Assembly: GCF_009796285.1 (NCBI RefSeq)
Contig: NZ_CP047020.1
Span: forward strand, 248,001 to 312,000
Reading direction: 5' to 3'
DNA from: Streptomyces broussonetiae
Lineage (GTDB): Bacteria > Actinomycetota > Actinomycetes > Streptomycetales > Streptomycetaceae
DNA length: 64,000 bases
Shown one piece after another: positions 54,833-63,540 of the stretch (its first letter is position 1; each line of letters starts with the position of its first letter). Under the pieces are notes generated by a model. That model saw only the letters and a program-made list of their open reading frames with translations. It had not been told where the DNA came from and searched no databases. Made by a program: the position numbers and the translations under genes.

Positions 54833-55851
54833 CGAACGTAGGCCTGCCGCTGCTGCCCGAGCCACGCGGCCCGGCATCAGCCGCGGTGACGGACGCGCTG
54901 CGCGGAGCGGAGCCGGTCCGGCCGGCGATCCCCGCGGACGCCTACGGCGACGATCTGCATCTCGCGTTGTACGTTCTGTACGAACTGCACTACCAGGGTT
55001 TCAGCGGCGTACCGGACGAGCGTGAATGGGACCCCGGACTCCTCTCCCTTCGGGCCGCGCTCGAGGAGCGATTTCTCGGCACCCTGCGCGCGGATGTGCC
55101 GGTCGGCGCGTCCGACAAGGCCGAACGGGCACTGGATGAGCTGCAGCTCGAACCGGTCGGCGCCGACAGCGTGAGCCCCTCGCACTTTCTGCACGACCAC
55201 GGCACGCTCGCGCACTTCCGTGAGTACGCGGCACTGCGCTCGCTCTACCACCTCAAGGAGGCGGACCCGCACGCATGGGTTATCCCGCGGTTGCGCGGGC
55301 GGGCCAAGGCCGCCATGGTCGCCGTCGAGTTCGACGAGTACGGCGCGGGCCACGCGGAGGAGATACACGCGGAGCTGTTCGCCAACCTCATGACGGACCT
55401 GGGTCTGGACACCTCCTACGGCCACTACGTCGACGCCGCGCCGGCCGAGGCGCTGGCCACCTTCAACCTGATGTCCCTGTTCGGTCTGCACCGGGCCCTG
55501 CGCGGGGCGCTGATCGGGCACTTCGCGGCCATCGAGGTCACCTCACCCCCGGCTTCCCGCCGCCTGGCCGACGCCCTGCGCCGGATGGGCGCGGGCCCTG
55601 CGGCCATCCGGTACTACACGGAGCACGTCGAGGCGGACGCGGTCCACGAACAGGTCGTACGGCACGAGGTCGTCGCGGGGCTGCTGGCCCGCGAGCCGTG
55701 GCTGGACGCCGACGTGGTGTTCGGGATCCGCGCAACCGGCCATCTGGAGGACCGGCTGGGGGCCCGCCTGCTGGATGCCTGGCGGGCCGGGTGGACGGCG
55801 CTGCGGACAGGCAGCATCACACCGGCGCTCTGGGATACGCAGGGCACATGA
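54829..55851 (+). CDS. Iron-containing redox enzyme (heme-oxygenase-like diiron family)
   Basis: The 340-residue, mostly helical protein has ligand-like motifs VEFDEYGAGHAEEIHAELF (Glu..His) and YYTEHVEADAVHEQVVRHEV (Asp..His-Glu), typical of heme-oxygenase-like diiron oxidases. Members oxidise diverse substrates with O2 (for example amine or fatty acid oxidation); the role here is unknown. Coupling to a CDGSH protein suggests the latter supplies electrons or iron. It overlaps the CDGSH gene by 4 bases. Confidence 0.8.
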   Translation: MTNVGLPLLPEPRGPASAAVTDALRGAEPVRPAIPADAYGDDLHLALYVLYELHYQGFSGVPDEREWDPGLLSLRAALEERFLGTLRADVPVGASDKAERALDELQLEPVGADSVSPSHFLHDHGTLAHFREYAALRSLYHLKEADPHAWVIPRLRGRAKAAMVAVEFDEYGAGHAEEIHAELFANLMTDLGLDTSYGHYVDAAPAEALATFNLMSLFGLHRALRGALIGHFAAIEVTSPPASRRLADALRRMGAGPAAIRYYTEHVEADAVHEQVVRHEVVAGLLAREPWLDADVVFGIRATGHLEDRLGARLLDAWRAGWTALRTGSITPALWDTQGT

Positions 55852-56220
55852 GACGGAGCATGGTGGACGCAGGTCGAACACGGTCTGCTCGTGGTGACCG
55901 ATGTGACAGACAGGGTTCCACACGGCAATACTCCTCGTGCGAGCGCCCACGGCTCGATGCGTCTCGCGTCGGTGATCGGCACGCACGCTCGACATGGTCC
56001 TGATCACCAACCGCTAGGCCACCATGCAGGTGCTGCGCTCCAAGAGCTGGATGCCCCCGCCCGTCGCACCGAAGCTTGAGGAATCTCGTCGATCTTGAGC
56101 GATCGAGCCATGGACGCCACACAAGCCCACCCCGTGTCGCTGGCGTGCGGGTCGAGGTTGAGCGGCTCCGGACGGGGACCGGGCAGACTGCGCCCTGCCG
56201 CGTGGCGGTGGGAGTGTGGC
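55852..56220. other. Gap between the diiron gene and the cold-shock gene
   Basis: About 370 bases with no recognised gene on either strand. The two flanking genes converge here. No strong hairpin was found by eye. Confidence 0.35.
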
Positions 56221-56432
56221 CTACTGCTCGAGGACCACGACGTTCTCGGCCTGGGGCCCCTTCGCACCCTGCACAGGTCGTATTCGATCCGGTCGTTGTC
56301 CATGAGGGATTTGAAGCCGTGGGACTGAATCGCGCAGAAGTGCACGAAGACGTCCGGCCCGCCGTCATCCTGGCTGATGAAGCCGAACCCCTTGTCCGCG
56401 TTGAACCACTTCACGGTTCCTGTAGCCCTCAC
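56221..56432 (-). pseudogene. Cold-shock protein (CspA-like) with an apparent one-base deletion
   Basis: From GTG 56432 the frame reads [20 protein letters not shown] and [19 protein letters not shown], the RNP-type cold-shock core. Near 56274 one base seems missing: the usual ending [15 protein letters not shown] is present in the next frame with its stop at 56221. As read, the protein would run on for about 80 alien residues to 56004. Cold-shock genes are small and conserved, so a sequencing error is likely; otherwise this copy is broken. Confidence 0.8.
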
Positions 56433-56550
56433 ACGTCCCTCACGCTCAGTGCCACTTGCTCACCCTATGTACCCCCGGCCAGACTGCCGCGAACCCTGTG
56501 ATCATTTGAGACCACGCTTTGAGGGTGGCAGCCGGACCGCTGTGTCGGCC

Positions 56551-56910
56551 CTACCAGCGTGTCGGCTGAGGTGCTCTTGCCGGGCAGCAGTGCCTGCTCT
56601 CGATGGTGAAGGCGTTACGGGTGTGCGTCAGTCGCAGGAGGCGGGCCACGGCATACGGCACCGAGCGGAGCCACAGCACAGCGCCGCGCTCCCTGGCGCG
56701 GCGGCTCGCGGCCAGAAGGGCGCTGAGGCCGGTGCAGTCGCAGAACGCAACACCCGCCAGGTCGACGACCGTGCGCGGGTAGGTCGTGACGGCTTGCTGC
56801 AGAGCAGCGCGCAGCTCTGCGGCGGTGACTACGTCCAGTTCGCCGACTACGGTCACCACGCAGTGGTCGGGCCCGGGGGCGTGGACCGTGATGCGCAACG
56901 GCTTGAGCAC
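56551..56910 (-). CDS. STAS-domain anti-sigma factor antagonist
   Basis: The 119-residue protein has the core VVTVVGELDVVTAAELRAAL and TVVDLAGVAFCDCTGLSALL. The phosphorylation segment is DCTG (Thr at the usual Ser/Thr place, Cys before it). It would bind an RsbW-like kinase to release a sigma factor. It lies 108 bases downstream of a SigB/F-type sigma gene on the same strand, its likely functional partner; no kinase gene is adjacent. Confidence 0.85.
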   Translation of the reverse strand: MLKPLRITVHAPGPDHCVVTVVGELDVVTAAELRAALQQAVTTYPRTVVDLAGVAFCDCTGLSALLAASRRARERGAVLWLRSVPYAVARLLRLTHTRNAFTIESRHCCPARAPQPTRW

Positions 56911-57018
56911 AGCGGCTTCTCTCTGCTGATGCTCGCGTGGTTTCAGGGAACGCCCGCGGTGAGACGATGTCCAGACAATCCGCCCGAGAACCGCAGGCTG
57001 CTCCGGTGGCAGTTGGTG

Positions 57019-57879
57019 TCATGCCGCGAGGCGATCGACGGACCTCTCCGTCAGGGCTTCGGCGCGGATGCGGGCGCAGCTGCGGCTGATGAGGCGGGAG
57101 ACGTGCATCTGGGAGATGCCGAACCGGTCGGCGATCCGGCTCTGCGTCGCGTCCTCGAAGAAGCGCATGTAGAGGATGGCCCGCTCCCGTTCGGGCAGTC
57201 GGCGCAGTCCGGCCTTGGCTGCCTCTCGGTCCACCACGAGGTCGTACGAGGCGTCGGGGGCGCCGAGGGTGTCGGCGAGGCTGTAGGCCTCGTCACCGGC
57301 GGACAGTTCGGCATCCAGCGACAGGGTGCTGAAGCTCTCCATCGCTTCCAGGCCCGCATTCACCTCCTCCTCGGTGAGGCCGGCGTGCGCGGCGATGGCA
57401 GCGACGGTGGGCTCGGTGACGCCCGGCTGCTGGGCGAGTTCCCGGCGAGAGATGCGCACTCGGTTGCGTAGTTCCTGCACCCTGCGGGGGACCCGCAGGG
57501 CCCACATCCGGTCGCGGAAGTGCCGCCTTATCTCACCGGTGATGGTCGGCACGGCGTAGCTCTCGAAAGCCCCTCGGGACGGGTCGAACCGGTCCACGGC
57601 CTTCACCAGCCCGAGGGCGGCCACCTGACGCAGGTCCTCCACGGACTCCCCTCGGTCACGGAAGCGTCCGGCGATCCGGTGGGCCATGGGCAGCCAGGCG
57701 GCGACGAGTTCGCCGCGCACCGCGTCCCGCTCCGGGCCGTCGTCCACTTCCACGAGCAGGGTGAACAGATCGGCGGTGTCAGGGGCGTCGTCGTGGCTGC
57801 GTCGGCTGGTGGGTGAGGCGGTGGCGGCAGGCCCGCTTCCGGGCGTAGCGGGGCGGGGCGTCGACGTGTCGGTCAGCAT
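57019..57879 (-). CDS. SigB/SigF/SigG-family RNA polymerase sigma factor
   Basis: The 286-residue protein has regions 2 (LRQVAALGLVKAVDRFDPSR, then GEIRRHFRDRMWALRVPRRV), 3 and 4 (ATQSRIADRFGISQMHVSRL) of the stress/sporulation sigma group. Streptomyces has several paralogues responding to osmotic stress and development. The ATG at 57879 fits the family length. Nearby STAS, DUF5133, ANTAR and envelope genes give a stress-response context. Confidence 0.9.
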   Translation of the reverse strand: MLTDTSTPRPATPGSGPAATASPTSRRSHDDAPDTADLFTLLVEVDDGPERDAVRGELVAAWLPMAHRIAGRFRDRGESVEDLRQVAALGLVKAVDRFDPSRGAFESYAVPTITGEIRRHFRDRMWALRVPRRVQELRNRVRISRRELAQQPGVTEPTVAAIAAHAGLTEEEVNAGLEAMESFSTLSLDAELSAGDEAYSLADTLGAPDASYDLVVDREAAKAGLRRLPERERAILYMRFFEDATQSRIADRFGISQMHVSRLISRSCARIRAEALTERSVDRLAA

Positions 57880-58093
57880 ACGGATTCGCTCCTGAACGGG
57901 TTTTCAGGGCGGTCCCGAAGACGGCGTTCGTTTCAGGGGCCGACCCGAACAGTGGCTGTCAGGGTCTGCCGCAGAGGAGCCACCGAGGCTGCCGGTCAGT
58001 GCCGGCCCTCGACCTTCCTTTGCTGGCATGCGCCTCCGGTCCGAAGCACGAAAGCCCGCCTGCCCTTCGATCCGGCAGGCAAACGCGGCCTCT

Positions 58094-58321
58094 TCATCCT
58101 GACGGGTGAAGAGGCTGCCGCCGTGCCAGGGAGTCGGCCAGCTGCCGTCGGGCCACGAACAGCGCTGCGTCCAGTTGACGAGTGCCGGTGACGACGCACA
58201 GCGTGTACGTCGCATCCCCGAGCTTGCGGGCGGTCTCCGCGCTACCGCCGCCCTGTGCCAGGCTCCGCCTGAGGCTTTCGTACCGCTCGACCAGCTCCCG
58301 CAGGAGCGACGGATCCGCCAT
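58094..58321 (-). CDS. DUF5133-family small protein
   Basis: About 75 residues from the ATG at 58321: MADPSLLRELVERYESLRRS, then GDATYTLCVVTGTRQLDAAL. This matches the short actinomycete DUF5133 family, which is of unknown function and often lies near stress sigma factors and ANTAR proteins. In-frame GTG codons just upstream could add a few residues. The much longer open frame (to 58963) is a shadow. Confidence 0.7.
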   Translation of the reverse strand: MADPSLLRELVERYESLRRSLAQGGGSAETARKLGDATYTLCVVTGTRQLDAALFVARRQLADSLARRQPLHPSG

Positions 58322-58489
58322 CACCACGGTGACCGCCTCTGTCCCGGCCCGCACCGGATCTGCCTCCTTGCTCCCACGGTCGCAGGCCTCCGTCACCGCC
58401 GCACCCCGGACTCGCACGAAACCCGGGCACCCCGTCCATACAGGGGCCGGGAACGCATGACGGCAGTCCGGTAGGTAACAGCCTGTCCC

Positions 58490-58858
58490 ATGGTGCACGG
58501 CTGTGCTGAGGGTGAGAATGGCCCGGTGGCACAGGATTCCGATCCGTCCGGCGAGGAGGCAGACCGCATCTTCGAGCTGGAGGAAGAGGTCGACCAGCTC
58601 AAGGAAGCGGTCACCTCGCACCAGGTCGCGGACCAGGCGATCGGCATGGTCGTCGTCCTGGGCCGGGTCTCGCCGGACCAGGTGTGGGAGGTGCTGAAGG
58701 AGGTCTCCCAGCACACGAACATAAAACTGCGCAACGTCGCGGACCTGATCCTCATCTGGGGCCGCATGGGGCAGATGCCCGCAGACATCCGGGCCGAACT
58801 GGAAGACGCCCTCGACCGCCACGGCCCGACAGAAATCCCCGGGACGCCCCAGGAATGA
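58490..58858 (+). CDS. ANTAR-domain RNA-binding regulator
   Basis: The 122-residue protein has a coiled-coil (ADRIFELEEEVDQLKEAVTS) followed by an ANTAR domain (HQVADQAIGMVVVLGRVSPD, then WEVLKEVSQHTNIKLRNVAD). ANTAR proteins bind paired hairpins in nascent RNA and prevent termination. No sensor domain precedes it. An alternative GTG start lies at 58526. It is divergent from the DUF5133 gene. Confidence 0.8.
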   Translation: MVHGCAEGENGPVAQDSDPSGEEADRIFELEEEVDQLKEAVTSHQVADQAIGMVVVLGRVSPDQVWEVLKEVSQHTNIKLRNVADLILIWGRMGQMPADIRAELEDALDRHGPTEIPGTPQE

Positions 58859-59183
58859 ACGGGTCCTGGACCGAGTTCCACGGCGGCCTGTTGGGGCGGC
58901 GAGCTTCGAAACACGGCCAGGCCTCACCGGCTCACCCAGATTTCCGGGCCGCCGCCATGCCACTCGATGACATCACAGTCGGCCGCATCCAGCTCGTCGC
59001 CGCACTCGAGTCCGGCACCCTGCAGCACCCGGTCCCACCGTCCGCACGGATGTGCAACCCGGCGACGGCCGTCCGCACCCATCCGCGGTCCTCGTCGCAT
59101 GCCATGCTTCATGACCCACCCCGCAGCGGCATGGGGCACTGCGACCCGCCTCAGCGCCGTCCATGTCTGTTTTCCCGATTCCC
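58859..59183. other. Gap between the ANTAR gene and the small membrane protein
   Basis: About 325 bases without a recognised gene; frames are high-GC shadows. No tandem hairpin pair suggestive of an ANTAR target was evident. Confidence 0.35.
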
Positions 59184-59384
59184 TCATGCGGCCTCGTGCT
59201 CGGCCGCCCCGTCCGCCGACTGAGAGGGGGAGTTGCTCGCTTCGCCGGGGATCAGCCTCAGATGGCGGCGCACACGCGCGTGCCGCGGGCTGAAGGACGT
59301 GACGGGCAGCCAATCCTCGAACCGGTCCATGACCAGCAACAACAGCCCCAGCGCCGGTAGAAGCAGTACCGCTATGACGATCAC
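59184..59384 (-). CDS. Small single-pass membrane protein
   Basis: The 66-residue protein starts at GTG 59384 with GAAGGGACG upstream. One strong membrane helix (VIVIAVLLLPALGLLLLVMD) is followed by DRFEDWL and a basic His/Arg-rich tail. Short proteins with this layout are common in Streptomyces, with unknown role. It is divergent from the BrkB-like gene. Confidence 0.6.
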   Translation of the reverse strand: MIVIAVLLLPALGLLLLVMDRFEDWLPVTSFSPRHARVRRHLRLIPGEASNSPSQSADGAAEHEAA

Positions 59385-59535
59385 AGCGTCGCGTCCCTTC
59401 CTCGATGGCGATACCGCGCGGGTGCCCGCCTCGCAGAGCGCCTCCACGAGGCGATGTGAAGGTGGCGTGAAGGTTGGTGCGAGAAGGCGGCGTCCCCCTA
59501 GCTTTGAGCCCGCGCCTGGCGGCTACCCGCCCGGT

Positions 59536-60599
59536 ATGGCGAAGCCGCATCTTCCAGGACGAAAAGAAGATCACAGCGATCTCCGCGGTCCAGCATCCCG
59601 GACGCCGTCACCCCAGGAGGCTGGGCCGGACCCGCAGGTGGAGCACGCGGCACCGGACGCGCCGACGAAGTTGCCGAAACGGGCCTGGGGCGCGGTCCTG
59701 AAGGGGAGCCTGAAGGAGTTCAAGGACGACGAGCTGACCGACCGGGCGGCGGCGCTGACCTACTACGGGATGCTGTCGCTGTTCCCAGCCCTGCTCGTGC
59801 TGGTCTCCTTGCTGGGGATCACCGGAGAATCCACCACCGACAAGGTGCTGGCCAACCTCGAACAGCTGGCTCCCGGCTCGGCTCGGGACATCATCACCCG
59901 AGCCGTGGAGCAGTTGCAGGGGAGCGCCGGCGCCGGATCGGTGATGGCGCTGTGGGCATCGTGCTGGCGGTGTGGTCGGCGTCCGGGTACGTGGCCGCCT
60001 TCATCCGGGCCGCGAACGCCGTTTACGACATGCCGGAGGGCCGTCCGGTGTGGAAGATCCTGCCGGTGCGCCTCGGCGTCACGGTCGTTTTGATGGTGCT
60101 CGCCGTGGCCAGCACCCTGATCGTGGTCTTCACCGGCTCGCTGGCGAGCAGGGCGGGGCAGTCGCTCGGGATCAGACAGACGGCGCTGACGCTGTGGTCT
60201 GTCGCGAAGTGGCCTGTGCTGGTCCTGCTGGTCACGCTGACGATCGCGATCCTGTACTGGGCGAGCCCGAACGCGAAGGTCAAGGGCTTTCGCTGGGTGA
60301 CACCGGGCAGTTTCCTGGCGCTTGTGATGTGGATGGCCGCCTCCGGGGGCTTTGCATTCTACGTCGCCAACTTCGCTTCCTACAACAAGACCTACGGCAC
60401 GATGGCCGGGGTCATCGTCTTCCTCGCCTGGCTGTGGATCACCAACCTGGCCGTCCTGCTGGGCCTGGAGTTCGACGCCGAGACTGTGCGTCAGCGGGCA
60501 GTGGCCGACGGGCACCCGCCCGGGGCCAAGCCCTACACCCAGCCGCGCGACACCCGAACGTGGGACGAGGAGGACGTGCGCCGCCTGGACGACGTCTGA
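59536..60599 (+). pseudogene. YihY/BrkB-family membrane protein with an apparent one-base deletion
   Basis: From ATG 59536 the family sequence is clear: DRAAALTYYGMLSLFPALLV, then ARDIITRAVEQLQGS. Near 59950 the usual CTGGTGGGC reads CTGTGGGC; the frame is lost and continues in the next one (GIVLAVWSASGYVAAFIRAA, FYVANFASYNKTYGTMAGVI, VFLAWLWITNLAVLLGLEFD) to 60599. Repaired, it is a normal inner-membrane protein of about 350 residues with six helices. Sequencing error or recent inactivation are both possible. Confidence 0.8.
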
Positions 60600-60699
60600 C
60601 CGGCAGGCCGCGGTGAGTACAGGACTGCATGCTGGCGTCGGGCACCGGGGCTTTTGCGGCCGCACCCGCCTCCAGCCTCGCGGTGATCAATGGGGGACG

Positions 60700-61231
60700 G
60701 TGGGGCGGGCTCAGGGATACTTGCAGTTCATAAGGCTGCTGGCGGGGTTGCGTGAGACGGATCGGCGTTTGACCCAGAAGATTGCCGCCTGCAATGGACC
60801 GGGTGTGCAGCGGACCCTGTCGGCGGTGGAGGATTGCGCACAGAGCACCAAGCTGTGGTGCGGCGCGGCGGCGGTGATGGCCTGGGCCGGGGGCTGGCGC
60901 GGACGGCGCACCTCGGCCACCGGCCTGGCCGCGGTGGCGGTGGCGCAGGTGGTCTCAGGCGGTCTGTGTAAGCATCTGGCGGACCGCTCGCGGCCGCCGA
61001 AGGAGTGGATCCCGCACGACGAGGTGGAGGACCGTCCCGGCTCCTCGTCGTTTCCTTCCGGGCACACCGCGGCCGCCGCCGCGTTCACCGCGGCTGTCTG
61101 GCCCGGATGGCCTGTGGCGGGCGTCGCGTGTGCCGTTCCGGCCGGCGGTGGCGATCGAGTGCGTGCAGAGCGGTGCGCACTACCCCAGTGATGTCGTCGC
61201 CGGCGCCGTGATCGGTCTGTCCGCCGCCTGA
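60700..61231 (+). pseudogene. PAP2-family phosphatase with an apparent one-base insertion
   Basis: The frame from GTG 60700 (or TTG 60721) reads LAGLRETDRRLTQKIAACNG and contains KHLADRSRP and FPSGHT, the first two PAP2 motifs. Near 61142 one extra base shifts the frame; the last motif continues as AIECVQSGAHYPSDVVAGAV with a stop at 61231. Repaired, it is a membrane phosphatase of about 176 residues, of the type that acts on lipid phosphates. Confidence 0.75.
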
Positions 61232-61850
61232 CTCGTTCGTCACAGCCTCCGGCTGGCGTTGCGGTGGCGGCTGCCGTAGCCGCGCTGGCCAGGCAGCGGC
61301 AAGATGACCGCGATCGTGTGAGGATCTCGTGGCGATGGTGATCCTGCCGTGGGAAGCGCACCCTGCTGGGGCAAAAGGTCCACCAGCACTTCCCCGTGGT
61401 CTGCGCGCTGCGGCCAGTTGGGCAGTGGCATCGCGTGCTCGCCACCCCCGGCCGCACCGCGCAGGCCGTGCGCCTGCCCCAAGTGAGCGCTGCGGGAGCA
61501 GGCGGTAGCCATAAGCGTGCCCGTGACCGTGGCGGCGCCTACCGGTGCGACGATCCTGGGCATGTCGCAGTAAGTCCGTCAACTCCAAGCGCTCTCAGTT
61601 GGAGCGAGTGAGCAGAAGCCCTCGGGCGAGACCTCTCCCGCCCGGGGGCATCTGCTCACATCCACCGCGCTCTCGTCACTGCCCAGGCACGTCCTGAGGG
61701 GAACGGCTGGCCGACGAAGCGGTGAGCCGCACGAACCAGCAATCCCCACATCGGTGTCCTGAACTGGCCCCTTCGGGGTACTCGCGCGGTCACCAGGGGC
61801 GCCGCAGCGTCCGTCCTGGCGGAAGAAACCAGTACAGGGAGCTGATCGTC
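61232..61850. other. Gap before the holin-X operon
   Basis: About 620 bases. The frames present lack domain signatures. It should contain the promoter of the three-gene operon starting at 61851; no clear motif was fixed. Confidence 0.35.
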
Positions 61851-62282
61851 ATGTCGTTCGGTACGCAGCCGCACCACGGCCCAGGCCAGCAGACGTCGGC
61901 GGCCGAGCCGGTGGGAGAACTGGTACAGCGCGCCTCGCAGCAGCTGACCGAGCTGGTTCGCGGTGAACTCCGCCTGGCACAGGCGGAGATGAAACAGAAG
62001 AGCAAGCGCTACGGCAAGGGCAGCGGACTGTTCGGCGGCGCCGGCATCGTCGGCTTCCTGATGCTGCAGGCACTGGTAGCCACCGTGATCGCAGCGCTGG
62101 CGCTGCCGCTGCCGGTATGGGCGGCGGCGCTGATCGTCACGGCGGTGCTGGGTGTGATCGCCGCAGTGATGGCCATAAACGGAAAGAAGCAAGTCGACCA
62201 GGCTGCCCCGCCCACACCCGAGCAGACGGTCGAGAACGTGAAGGCCGACGTGGCCGAGATCAAGGAGAGTGCGCACCGATGA
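61851..62282 (+). CDS. Phage-holin-like superfamily III membrane protein (DUF1469, holin-X)
   Basis: The 143-residue protein starts at ATG with GGGAG upstream. An amphipathic N-terminus (PVGELVQRASQQLTELVRGE) is followed by two membrane helices (GGAGIVGFLMLQALVATVIA and LPVWAAALIVTAVLGVIAAV) and an acidic tail. The family is abundant in actinomycetes as an envelope-associated protein and is probably not a true holin. Its stop overlaps the DUF3618 gene (ATGA). Confidence 0.8.
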   Translation: MSFGTQPHHGPGQQTSAAEPVGELVQRASQQLTELVRGELRLAQAEMKQKSKRYGKGSGLFGGAGIVGFLMLQALVATVIAALALPLPVWAAALIVTAVLGVIAAVMAINGKKQVDQAAPPTPEQTVENVKADVAEIKESAHR

Positions 62283-62758
62283 CACAGCCGCCTCACGACG
62301 AGCCGACCGCCGAGAACACCGAGGAGCTGCGCGAGCAGGTCGAACAGACCCGCGAAGGGCTCGGTCAGACGGTGGAGGCGCTCGCAGCCAAGACCGACGT
62401 CAAGGCCCGCGCCCAGGAGAAGGCCGCCGAGGTCAAGGATCAGGCCACCGCCAAGGCCGGGCAGCTGAAGGAACAGGCCGCGCTCCAAGCCGGGCAGCTG
62501 AAGGACAAGGCGGCCGAGGCCGCGGCTCAGGTGCAGGACAAACTGCCGGAGCCGGTCAAGGACAAGGCCACCCAAGCTGCCGGGCAGGTCCGTGCGAAGG
62601 CAGCCGAGGCAGGTCAGCTGTGGCAGGAGAAGGCGCCCGAGCCGGTGCGGGCCAAGACCTCCCAGGCTGCCCAGGCGGCTCGCGGCAACCGTCTGCTGCT
62701 GGCCGCCGCTGGTGCGGCCGTCGCCGTCTGGCTGGTGTGCCGGCGCCGGAAGGGATAA
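62279..62758 (+). CDS. DUF3618 protein with LEA-like helical repeats
   Basis: The 159-residue protein starts with the DUF3618 motif (ELREQVEQTREGLGQTVEAL, then AAKTDVKARAQEKAAEVKDQ). The centre is a run of 11-residue-like Ala/Lys/Glu/Gln repeats (KAGQLKEQAALQAGQLKDKA) resembling stress-protective LEA proteins. A single C-terminal membrane helix ends in basic residues. It is translationally coupled to the holin-X gene and followed 4 bases later by DUF4235. Confidence 0.8.
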   Translation: MTQPPHDEPTAENTEELREQVEQTREGLGQTVEALAAKTDVKARAQEKAAEVKDQATAKAGQLKEQAALQAGQLKDKAAEAAAQVQDKLPEPVKDKATQAAGQVRAKAAEAGQLWQEKAPEPVRAKTSQAAQAARGNRLLLAAAGAAVAVWLVCRRRKG

Positions 62759-62762
62759 GCCC

Positions 62763-63029
62763 ATGAAAGCGTCGAAGATCGCCTACAAGCCGGTCGGTCT
62801 CGCCCTGGGCGCTCTCAGCGGCATGGTCGCCAGCGGCCTGTTCAAACAGGCGTGGAAGGTGCTCGGCCACGACGAGGACGCGCCCGATGCCACCGACGAG
62901 GACCGCGGCTGGAGCGAGGTTCTGCTCGCCGCTACGCTGCAAGGCGCAATCTTCGCAGGCGTCAAGGCAGCCGTGGGCCGGGCCGGCGCAGCCGCCACCC
63001 GCCGCCTGACCGGCACCTGGCCGGGCTGA
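62763..63029 (+). CDS. DUF4235 membrane protein
   Basis: The 88-residue protein is typical of DUF4235: KIAYKPVGLALGALSGMVAS near the start and VLLAATLQGAIFAGVKAAVG near the end, two hydrophobic segments around an acidic loop. Function unknown. It completes the conserved actinomycete trio with DUF1469 and DUF3618. Confidence 0.8.
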   Translation: MKASKIAYKPVGLALGALSGMVASGLFKQAWKVLGHDEDAPDATDEDRGWSEVLLAATLQGAIFAGVKAAVGRAGAAATRRLTGTWPG

Positions 63030-63115
63030 GCAGCCCACAGGGAGAAGGGGGCCGGTAGAAAAGGACCACGCGCTGGCCCCCTCCCCACTTCACCCCAACG
63101 AAAGCCCCCCGCCAG

Positions 63116-63367
63116 ATGTCCGATCAGAACGCGGCCACCACGCTGACAGCCGCAGCAGCCATCGTTATGATCTTGATCGCCAGGGCAGCGGCTCTGCGCC
63201 ACAGCGGCAGAGGTCGCGCCGCACGCACGGTCCATCCGCCCCGCCGCCACACCACGAATGAAGTGGCTGCCGAAACAGCAGACGACGTCGCTGACGTGCG
63301 GGAGGCCGAACAGCACGTCCACCGCTGCTGGCAGCAGTTGCAGGCTCAAACCGACCCACCCGAATGA
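63116..63367 (+). CDS. Small membrane-anchored hypothetical protein
   Basis: An 83-residue frame starting MSDQNAATTLTAAAAIVMIL, with one hydrophobic segment followed by a basic and then an acidic tail (TTNEVAAETADDVADVREAE). The ribosome site is weak. It could be the last gene of the envelope operon. No family recognised. Confidence 0.4.
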   Translation: MSDQNAATTLTAAAAIVMILIARAAALRHSGRGRAARTVHPPRRHTTNEVAAETADDVADVREAEQHVHRCWQQLQAQTDPPE

Positions 63368-63540
63368 CCCACTCTGCGCGATGCGCGACGCCGTGCTTCG
63401 ATGGCCCATCGCGCCACCGGCTGTGGCCACGTGAGCAATTGTCAAGAGTTGTGGGTCGAGTGTCCTCGGATCTCCTCGACGGGGCGGGGTAGTTCGGTTC
63501 CAGTTGATGCCGACGGAGTGCGTCGGGCAGCGGTCTCCGG

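Noticed and set aside
62400..62640. Tandem repeats suggesting a CRISPR or satellite array
   Set aside because: The periodicity comes from Ala/Lys/Glu helical repeats in the DUF3618 protein, not from a DNA array with spacers.
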